Shown: piece by piece, positions 55,865 through 64,000 of the stretch | Position numbering within the stretch: the first letter of the stretch is position 1 | Layout: every line of letters starts with the position of its first letter | NCBI GenBank assembly: GCA_014905825.1 | Contig: JACGCN010000009.1 | Coordinates: 806,001 to 870,000, forward strand | Source: Lyophyllum atratum | Lineage: Eukaryota > Basidiomycota > Agaricomycetes > Agaricales > Lyophyllaceae | Direction: 5' to 3' | Length of the DNA stretch: 64,000 nucleotides | Notes under the pieces: model-generated | The model's database searches: none | Told to the model about the DNA's origin: nothing | The model's input: the letters and a program-made list of their open reading frames with translations, nothing else | Translations under genes and position numbers: made by a program

Positions 55865-56847
55865 TCAAGCCTGCGTCGACACGAGCGCGTTGAGGTATGC
55901 AGTCCAGTCGGTTGGGATGTTTGAGTACGCGACAGCGTTCGCAAAGTCGGTGATGAAGCTCGCGCCAACACCAATGGTCTTAGTCAGGGTCTGCACAGTA
56001 GCCACATTGACCTGCGTCGGGCCGTCATGGATGATGGCAGCCTGCTTGAGGGCGGGGGTTGCGGTAGAGACAGGGATGTCCGAGGCGCTGAAGTAAAAGA
56101 GAACCTGTCAGTAAAAGTGCTTGAATGACTAGAGGCGAAACTTACGAGAAGTCGCTGTAGAAGCCTTCGAAGGTGACGACAATATCGGCAATGGAGAAGT
56201 ATCCAGTGGAGGCGGGGACAGTCCCGGGGTTCAGAACAACCTGTGACACTGTTCAGCATCTATTCTGCGGATGCACATCTGCTGCTACCGCTACTCACGT
56301 ATCCAGTCGAGCCAAAGTCGGTCTTCACCCGTGCGCTGAATGTCTGGTAGTTGGTTAAAAAGCTCGCAGCGGTCGCGGCCTCATCGAAAAAGATACCCTC
56401 GGGGCGGTAGGCGGCCGTCCAGCCCTTGTACGTGTCGATATCAGCGGTGACCGCAGAGACGGCGCGGTTACCGAAGCCGGTCGCGACGTAACCAAGGATC
56501 TTGACGTTGTTGCCGTTCGCGGCACCTGTAGTGCGTAGCTGCGCTACACAAGCCTGGTAGTTCGTATCCGGCTGCGAGTTTGCAGCGCCGGGACCAGAGG
56601 CGGGGTTCACGATTATCTGGAATTGGAGAGTGCGGTGGGTCGAGATGCTGAGGGTTCAGTTAGTTGGGGTGAGGAGGAGGCAAAGGTATGGGACTCACGA
56701 GGAAATGAGCGGAGCCCATGCTGCGCAGTTATCGCCCGGATAGATGTAGAGAGGGAAGATGACGGCCGACGGCAGGAGCGCAAAGGACCCAACGCAGGCG
56801 TTAAGGATGGTCAAAATCGACAAGCCAGATACATGGGAGAAACGCAT
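55865..56847 (-). CDS. Secreted spherulation-specific family 4 (spherulin-4-like) protein
   Basis: A signal peptide, MRFSHVSGLSILTILNACVG, is followed by SAVIFPLYIYPGDNCAAWAP, IIVNPASGPGAANSQPDTNY, KILGYVATGFGNRAVSAVTA, DIDTYKGWTAAYRPEGIFFD (the Glu/Asp strand end of the barrel), VVTFEGFYSDF and FITDFANAVAYSNIPTDWTA. It ends YLNALVSTQA, TGA 55865-55867. About 265 aa, four introns. The family forms a TIM-barrel related to GH114-like polysaccharide-active proteins and is secreted in many fungi; a galactosaminogalactan- or wall-linked role is plausible but unproven. It is convergent with the terpene synthase and probably not part of the pathway. Confidence 0.85.
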
Positions 56848-58281
56848 TTCGAAAAGAATATGGACTTCAGTCGCTGCACTGAGTGTCTGTAGCAACAAAT
56901 TTTGCTAGGAATCTTAGGACGTCGATAGCCTTCTTATATCTGGGGAAGGGCAGCTGCTCGCCATGCTCCTGGTCTCGGTGCTGATGTTGTATGGGGATTG
57001 GAACAGACGACTTGAAACTCGAACAATGCACATGCATACCATCTGCATACCATACGCGTTCAAGTACTTCTCAGTGGACGATCACATCATGAACGTCGTG
57101 GGGAGAGTCTGATCAACCGTAGTGCTGCTGGTAAACAGACCTAAATACTTGCGTTTCCGGATTAGGGTTCTTTCTCGTTGCGGTTTCGACGCGTCTGTAC
57201 GCGATGTAGATCCCGCGTTTTCTTGCCTCTTTCGAAGTGCGCAGAAAAAAGACGGAAAAAGAAACACCTGTTTGCCTGGAGGCGACTCACAACGTACCAT
57301 TCTCCATGCCGTCGCACTCATGACTTACGTGGTTCGGCCAAAAATGTAACATCACTGATTCCTAGTCGCCTTGCATATTCTTCATCATCTTGACCCTTGT
57401 ACGGATACGCGTTGTACACATCAGAAGACACGGCTGATCTTTGCGTGCCCAAGGCTGAAATGATTTGAGATGCGGCATCACCTTTACGTGGAAAGGACGC
57501 GAGAGTTGGCCGCGGCGTTGCATCACAAAGTGAACTGGAATATCTCCATGAGCGACATTCTGTCCCAGTGCAGAGAGCAGAATCCTTTATGTGGAGAGAA
57601 AACGAGATAAAATCTATTTCATCATGCGAATTTCAACTGTCGTTACACAATATCGCAGAAGAATATGTTGTTTAGAAAGTAGTAGTATAATGAAACTGGC
57701 CAGTTAGAAGTCGGTGTGTTGGGAGGGAGGTTGGATTCTCTGGCAGGCGCGAGCGGCTGACTTAGCTGAAGGCTGAAGCTGCCATCCCGACATCTCTGTC
57801 ATGGGGACGGAGAGATGATATCTATATCAATTTATGATGAACTCAACTTTGCGACTTGCTTATTTTATTGAGTCTTCCTGAAGTCTTCTAGCAACAGCCT
57901 AGGTCCTTGAGATCACGATGTCGTCGACATACCGCAGGCCAAAACGCCGGTTCGATCTTTCTCATGAGTGGCACTTCCTGCATGACTACTGTTTTTTGTG
58001 ATTGCGCTTGATCGCTCCAAGTTCGGATGAGGTACCCCATACCCAAGGTACGTTAAGAATAGTAGCAGAGATGCAGGTCAATACGTACTCACAACGGCCA
58101 CAAATCACCTCATCCTGCCTCCAGCGCGTGGTCGTTACGGGGTTTCCTCGGCGCAAATCGCCCCACAGCGGTGTCCACCACAAGTGAGGTGCACGTGAGG
58201 CGTCGGACACCACAACTTCCATGGACATGGCTATACTGGGAGTATCACTCTTCTTCTGCTCCTTGTACAATCGTGCATGCG
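56848..58281. other. Divergent intergenic region
   Basis: About 1.4 kb upstream of both the spherulin-like gene and the membrane protein gene. A 109-codon minus ORF (57986-58315) overlaps the next gene's start and is not supported. Nothing else is seen. Confidence 0.4.
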
Positions 58282-59143
58282 ATGGCTGGCTCTTCAATGC
58301 ACAAACCGACGACATCAGCCCCCCACACGAGATCGGGGTCGGGTCCAGCCACCGCGGCTTTTAATCCCGAACCGTCTGCTTCCACTAAGCAGCCGAAGGA
58401 CATACGCCCAGAACTCACACACACAGCCCAAAGTCAGATGGACACCAAGTACATGAACATGCTCTTGGCCCTGGACAGCATACCTCGCTTGCATAATATG
58501 ATGGCATCGTTCTTCACATGGATTCTGCTGGCTGGATTCGTCCTCTTTCCGGGAACATTTACGAGCTTGCAGAATGCGCAGGCGGATATCTCGAGTGAGG
58601 TCGGCAAGCATATCATAAACGCAGTTACACATGTACCACTGTGAGATGCCCTGACTGTGTTGTTGAAGCATTGCTGACGACCCGGAGTGCGGCAGATTCG
58701 TCATCGCCTTCATCTGTTGCGGAATAGGCGCCGGGGGGATGTGTTATCTCTGGTGGAGATGGATGTACAATTATGTCTGGCTTGTGAACAGAATCTTCCT
58801 GTACGCACTGTGTCAAAAGCCCTTCTTGTTTCTGATTCCTTGATACCAAAGCCCGGGGTTGCTGAATTCGTTGGCCGGCCTGATCTCCACGCTCGCGAAC
58901 ATCTACGGCGTGCAACACGGGGAGTTTTCGACGCCGGGTAAAGTCACGATCACAGTGACTGGAGCTTCCACTCTCATATGCGGGGTCGCGACGTCATACT
59001 ATAGCTTCTGGAAGCTCAGACGAGTGAAGCAAAGGCATGATCGGGAAATCGGAAAGGAAAGAGCAGGTCGCCATGGAGAGGGCTTAGTTGAGCAGATGAA
59101 GAGGAAGGCGGCTGAGAAGGAACCCGAAGCTGGGATGATATAG
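58282..59143 (+). CDS. Conserved fungal integral membrane protein, unknown function
   Basis: Starts MAGSSMHKPTTSAPHTRSGS with a Ser/Thr/Pro-rich cytosolic tail, then HNMMASFFTWILLAGFVLFP (TM1), FVIAFICCGIGAGGMCYLWW and RWMYNYVWLVNRIFLPGLLN (TM2 and loop), SLAGLISTLANIYGVQHGEF, VTITVTGASTLICGVATSYY (TM3-4) and a charged tail KLRRVKQRHDREIGKER ending EAGMI (TAG 59141-59143). Two introns complete Leu codons in frame. The set ASFFTW/PGTF...CCGIGAxGM...NRIFLPGLLNSLAGL is a pattern I recall from many fungal hypothetical proteins. Earlier in-frame ATGs exist (58171); I chose the one that starts the Ser-rich tail. Confidence 0.7.
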
Positions 59144-59811
59144 CGAAGATGGGAAGATATAGACAATTGCACACTTGGATAATCTAGGGAAATTGTTCTC
59201 TTCATTTAATTTTAGTGACAATTTCTACTCTGTGCACATCATATAACATGAGGCTCCATGCACGTACCGGCTTAGGTATTTAGTGCCCCTGAAGCTTGGG
59301 CAAGGTACTGATCCTTCGGACGACTCCAGCCTGACCGACTCGAACTTGTGAGGTTGTTGTCAATTCGCGTCCGAATCATCGGTCCATGTTGGCCTAATCC
59401 TGGCACTGCATGAGATATCGAGCGGCAAGGTCTAAATCCTGGAGCTTTAGATTTGCAACAGTCGTCGCGACTGCGGTTCGGCGCTGGTCCGACGAGCGTG
59501 GATGACGACCAGCAGAAGCTCGGCATTGGCAGGGTGCAGCTCGGTCCGGAAGACACCGAACAACCATTTCAGTCTCAGCGGAAGGTATTGTTCATGTAAC
59601 CACCGACAAGAGGTAGAGCTCGGATCTGGGGCACAGATGCCCCGAACACCATGAAATGCACATCGGATGCGCAGAGGTTTATCTGTGTAAGTGGATCTGA
59701 ACGAACTGGGAACTATGGCTAGTAATCTACCTAGTCCCCTCGCCCCGTTCTATAGAATGCATTTGAATCTTGTTGACACAGTCATTCAGAGAGTCCCCGC
59801 ACTCTGAGCCG
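59144..59811. other. Convergent intergenic region
   Basis: Lies between two convergent membrane protein genes. A 94-codon minus ORF (59272-59556) is compositionally odd and not called. Confidence 0.4.
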
Positions 59812-61372
59812 CTAGACGTCTCCATCCTTCCAGAATCGGAGACGAGACTGCCATGAAGGCGACACGCACTCCGCCGAAACAGTATGCAAGCCCTCTGCCA
59901 TTCTCACAATCATCGAGGTATCGAGGTCGGCTGCAATGGCCCTGTGGATATTCAGGAGCATCCGAGTGGTCAAGATTCCCATGGCAGCGTGAAATGGACT
60001 GCGGCAGTTGGACACTCTCAGTGAGTGCGGTCTCGAATATATCGTCACTACTAACCTGTAACTAAACCATGGTATGTGCGTCACACCCTGAAGGAAACAT
60101 GAAACCCTTAGCATAGGCAGGATCGTGTATGAATGGACGGTCGGCACTCACAACTACCATCAAATTATTGCAGATCAGCAGGACGCCAATTCTATGACGT
60201 ATATCCAGTCAAAAAGATTCCTGAATCGCATAGGCAGAAAGACTCACGTGAAGAAATACGATAAATTGTCCCTTAGTACCAGTGAGTACAACGAGATCTT
60301 GACACCGTTCAACGCTCTGGACGCCGTCGACCGTAGCGTCTTGAACAGCGCAAACCCAAACAGAAGTCCTTCGAAAGCAGTGGCAGGCACCCACTGGAGC
60401 CACTCGAGGCCACTATGGAGCGTCGGGCAGCCTGGGAGCGGAAGACGGACTGTGTCTCTGATCAGTGCGCTGCGCAGCCGGGTGTTGTAGACGAGGACCC
60501 AGCAGAAGCCGGTGATGGAGCACAGAAAGAGCGTGGCATTGAGGAAAGCTATCTTTTGGTGTGGAATGTATTGTGAACGAGTGACGGGGCTGTGTGGGTA
60601 CGTACCTTCCGAGATGACCCATAGAGGGCATAAACACGGAGTTGCATGATCACTTCGATGGACCACAACGCGATTGCGCCTGCCATTCGGGTGATTGGAT
60701 CCATGGCGACGCAGCTGAAGGGAAGGTATTTAGTGGTGAACCATCATGAAATAGATCATACTCACACGACATTAGATGTGATCCCTGGGCGAGAGAACAG
60801 ATGGATCTGGGTGACGTCGAAAACGAGAAGAGCGAGACTGTATTGGCCAACGGCAAGTGATCAACAGGGTTTTTGTAGTCTGGCGTAGAGTCTCACCTAT
60901 AATATCGGATCTGGATGATGTATATGAATGGCGATATCGTAGACAAGGGATTGACTTACCCAGAGGAACATATATTTGGCCGTACATCCTTTCATTGACT
61001 GCCAAGCAGTGAGCAACTCGCGAAAATCTGGCAATGAGGGGGACAAACCCAGATGTAGCGTATCTTGAAGACGCTTAGTAAGATGAGGCTGCTTCGCTCT
61101 GGAGGTCAGAAGAGAGCGGGACAGACCTCGTCTTCAAGAGTGATGACTTTAAACACGCGCTTAGATATGTGCGGGCGAGTAATGTAGAGGAAGAGAAACA
61201 TACAATAATCATGAAATATCCAGGTAAGACCTACGACTACAAGAGGAGAGCATAAGATTCAACAATGGCTTCAACTGTCCTGCTGAGGAAGGGGAAGGAG
61301 TGACTCACGACACGCGTGAAGCGGGATCAGGCCAGCCTGATATAGTTTCACGAACTCTGCGCTATCGTCCAT
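59812..61372 (-). CDS. DUF6533-domain multi-TM membrane protein
   Basis: MDDSAEFVKLYQAGLIPLHA leads through tiny exons to VGLTWIFHDYFITLEDE and IRYIW, the N-terminal DUF6533 signature (a HDYxxTLxxEVxxIW helix). Then WQSMKGCTAKYMFLW, YSLALLVFDVTQIHLFSRPG, MAGAIALWSIEVIMQLRVYA, LYGSSRK, IAFLNATLFLCSITGFCWVL and PATAFEGLLFGFALFKTLRS. The end is MGILTTRMLLNIHRAIAADL and WQSRLRFWKDGDV, stop 59812-59814. About nine introns. This is one of the largest orphan 7TM-like families in Agaricomycetes; a signalling role is often guessed but not known. Early exons are short and their limits approximate. Confidence 0.75.
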
Positions 61373-62293
61373 GGTTGCAATTACCATTTCGGACATCCTT
61401 TGTCGAGGCGCTAAGTGCCGCAAGACAAAGAGCTTAACGTGGGTGCTGGGATTCCTTGATATGACTTCTGTTGTCTGACACAAGGCATTAAAAGCAAGAG
61501 AGGATGCCGGGGTGTGATAAGGCGATGGTTCCTTTCCGCTTGCCGGAGGCAATGGTAAGGGGAGAAAATGCAGGCTGATCAACAGGAGACGCTCGATGAT
61601 GGTGATCAATGTTCCTTTGGGTATCCCACCCAAGTACCGGCATTTATAATGTCTGGTGTGAGCAGAATGACCGTTTGTAGCAAATGAAAAAGTTGCGCTG
61701 GGAATCCTGTATCAAACGCTAAGCATCAGATATAGATCCTAGCCCCGAGAGACATGAGAAATTTGTTTGAGGACGTCGGAGAAGCCTGGAGAGGGATGGT
61801 ATCGGGAATCCGGCGGCACTAAAGGGTTTTTGCCTTGTTCTGCATTTGTTAAGCATGCGGTATCCTGCCAGGACTGACATGTGTATCATTTAAGAACCTG
61901 AAATGAGGGCGCTTGTGTATTCAGTAAACGCATAGCATTGAGGGCCCTAGAGGCATCAACATCATGTTGGGGTGTTATCTATGATACAAAAATGATACGA
62001 AATCTGCGCAAGATGTCAGGAAAATTTACAACACACTTTAAAGGTATGGGTGATATTACCAGGCGTATTCCCCGTCGGTGAAGAATACCAATGTGTCAGA
62101 TACAGCTGAGGAAGGACATACGCCTGGTCATGGTTTGAGTCCAAGTTGGGATGGATGGTGATGTGACCATAATAGGTTGACATTTCGCACGCTCGAAATT
62201 CCAAACTTCTGCTCACGTGTAGACCACTTTTCCAGCACCTAGCTCGTCCACTACTATCGCCCGAAGCCTGCTGCCCCGCGGTAGCTGTATACC
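61373..62293. promoter_or_regulatory. Divergent intergenic region
   Basis: Upstream of the DUF6533 gene (minus) and the uS4m gene (plus). No coding signal is recognised. Confidence 0.4.
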
Positions 62294-63581
62294 ATGCGTG
62301 ATGCTGGTGTATTCAGTATTAAACGTGCTCTCCCTCGAATGGTACGTTGCACACTCCATCACGGTTTTGTGCGAAGCTCTGACATGTTGCCCATTCTCAG
62401 AGCTGGACGCCGAAAAACTTGTTCAACCTCTATACCCGGACCGCAGGGCCTAAAAAGCGGGATATTACCTTTAAAAGCGCCAACTCGACGCTGTTCCAAC
62501 AGCGCTGGAAGTCTAAGGCGGCTGTGCGTGCATACCATGGGGACTACATCAACGAGAAGATATTCAAGCGTTGGTATCTGCCCGAGACACTGCCCGACGT
62601 GCGGCCTCGCCGAAAGGTTCTGGGTGATGACAAGGCGTCGCTTGAAGAGTTTGCCCTCCGGAAGAAAAGGGAACAGGACCTAGCGAGTGAGGAGGAGAAG
62701 AAGGGTATGGCGCCTGTGGGGAGTTTGATGTTCTCGGAGGTCGAGAGGCGGATAGACGTGTTCCTTTTCAGATGCTGCTTCGCGCATAGTGTGTACGAAG
62801 CGCGGAGGCTGGTCATTCATGGAGATGTGATGCTTAACGGAACGAAGGTACGTCTTGTGCACGTTTCTACGTCGTGCGGTGTCTTATTCACGCGATGCAG
62901 CATCAAAACGCGAACACACGGTTAGCACCGGGTGACATGGTGTCCGTGAATCCCAGCGCCATTCGGTTCTTCAAACCGCCGAACGGCAACTCTTGGCATG
63001 ATGTTAATGGCTACGATGCAAAAGTCAAGCGGTTCGAAGCGCTTCAACAGAATGCAGCCAAGTCACCGTCACTTAAAGCAGAGGAGCCTGGTAGCGGGAA
63101 GCCTACTGCTACCGCTGCAGAGCAGGCAGTCATTGAAAAGCTCGTGGGGAAGGATGTATTCGACGCAACCTTTTCGCAAGCTGAAGCCACAACTGAAGCC
63201 ACAGCTGAAGCCCCGGTGGAAACGAAGCCCACTGGTCCAGATGTCGGTATCACACCATTTTACCTCCCGCACTTCGCTTCGCCCTGGCTTTTCATCCCTG
63301 CTTACATCGAGCCATGCTTCACGACTTGCTCTGCCATCTATGTCCGCCATCCCACCGCACGACCAGGGTACTCTGAAATTCCGACTCCTTACGATGCTGA
63401 CGGTGAGGTTGTACGGTTTGCCTGGGAGTGGTATGTGCAGAGACGACCACGCATGAGGACGAAGGCTCAATTGGCACGCATGCCGGAGGACCGGGCGTTG
63501 GCGCAGATGGAGGATATCAATGAAGGGAGGAATAGGCTACGCAAGGATGTTCTGCGTATGTCTGCTGGGCGTCGAATTTAA
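62294..63581 (+). CDS. NAM9: Mitochondrial small ribosomal subunit protein uS4m
   Basis: Primary rRNA-binding protein of the mitochondrial small subunit. [16 protein letters not shown] splices to [20 protein letters not shown]. The S4 RNA-binding domain follows: [40 protein letters not shown] and [21 protein letters not shown] fungal C-terminal extension has [40 protein letters not shown] and [15 protein letters not shown], as in yeast Nam9. It ends [13 protein letters not shown] 63579-63581. Two introns. Between the S4 domain and the extension lies a low-complexity insert rich in Ala/Glu/Thr ([15 protein letters not shown]). About 400 aa, close to the family length. Confidence 0.88.
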
Positions 63582-63816
63582 TCAATTTAATAATAATAAT
63601 TTCCCTCCACACTATGCTTCCTTACTGTTGCTTCTGAATGTCTAGTGAAGACTGCCTGCCGTGGAAGCAAGTTCGGCGGTAAAACACGGAATGCTACGGA
63701 GGAAAGGTACTAAAATTACACCCATTTGAAATGATGTGACGACGCGGCTAAACATGCCAATCCTGCCTCAGTGTCTGAGATTTTTTAAACCTCACTCTTG
63801 CTCAGTTTCGTCCACC

Positions 63817-64000
63817 ATGACCAGAGCCATCATGAACAAGCTGCCCGCGCCAAAGCCCGATAGATCGTTCTCTCGCAGGCCTGAGACGGATTCTAAGGCC
63901 ACTATCTTTCTTTGGCGCAGTCGCATGTGGATTGAGTCTACCTTTGCCTTTACCGTGATGGAACAGTGGGAGAAGTTACTAGTCCGTAAGTTCGAGTCAA
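63817..64000 (+). CDS. Probable serine palmitoyltransferase small subunit (first exon; 3' end outside window)
   Basis: The first exon runs 63817-63985 and ends at donor GTAAGT. It reads MTRAIMNKLPAPKPDRSFSR, then SKATIFLWRSRMWIESTFAF and TVMEQWEKLLV. The helix RMWIESTFAFTVMEQWEK resembles the ssSPT signature (YLLVTALYMLEPWER in animals), in which the MLEPWE part begins the second conserved turn. ssSPTs activate the ER serine palmitoyltransferase, first step of sphingolipid synthesis. Only the first exon is visible, so the call depends on one motif. Confidence 0.5.
   Translation, partial: MTRAIMNKLPAPKPDRSFSRRPETDSKATIFLWRSRMWIESTFAFTVMEQWEKLLVRKFES

Noticed and set aside
58171..58281. Upstream in-frame ATG for the membrane protein at 58282
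   Set aside because: Would add Arg/Trp-rich residues unlike the Ser/Thr/Pro tail; the ATG at 58282 fits better, though the upstream start is not excluded.

Overview
The window is nuclear DNA from a filamentous basidiomycete, most likely an Agaricomycete. Genes are packed on both strands and cut by many 45-75 nt GT-AG introns, often with CTAAC/CTRAY branch points and with tiny exons (12-39 nt). The families seen are typical of mushrooms: DUF6533-type membrane proteins, PriA/CPL1-like secreted proteins, a TRI5-type terpene synthase with several P450s, and a spherulin-4-like protein. I recognise 26 spliced genes, one of them cut by each window end, plus one small unassigned ORF. All exon models were made by eye from splice signals and family motifs.

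Left part (1-26.4 kb). It starts with the 3' end of a berberine-bridge-type FAD oxidase. Next come the divergent pair ribose-5-phosphate isomerase / TFIIH subunit TFB5, and then a recent tandem duplication of a BCS1-like AAA ATPase (4.06-10.9 kb). One duplication edge lies in the first codons of the neighbouring aminoglycoside-phosphotransferase-like gene. An orphan multi-TM protein, a coiled-coil protein, mitochondrial aconitase, an SMP-30/gluconolactonase-like protein and a delta-9 fatty acid desaturase with a cytochrome b5 tail follow.

Middle part (27-37.3 kb). Two adjacent CPL1/PriA-like secreted proteins on the minus strand share an N-terminal cysteine domain; the first carries four large internal Cys modules. 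MED8 and a mitochondrial HMG-box protein form a tight divergent pair.

Right part (37.8-56.8 kb). This looks like a sesquiterpenoid gene cluster: SDR, medium-chain alcohol dehydrogenase, three P450s and a TRI5-family terpene synthase. Four core genes form two divergent pairs (P450-1/P450-2 and P450-3/terpene synthase). The two intergenic promoters share two near-identical sequence blocks, one a TTAYGTAA bZIP-type site, in the same order and orientation, which suggests co-regulation or descent from one divergent promoter. The terpene synthase keeps its metal-binding motifs but has a Pro/Ser/Thr-rich linker and a hydrophobic C-terminal tail, unusual for a soluble cyclase. A spherulin-4-like secreted protein flanks the cluster.

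Right edge (58-64 kb). A conserved membrane protein, a DUF6533 membrane protein, mitochondrial ribosomal protein uS4m (NAM9) and the first exon of a probable serine palmitoyltransferase small subunit. No tRNA, rRNA, transposon ORF or CRISPR was recognised.
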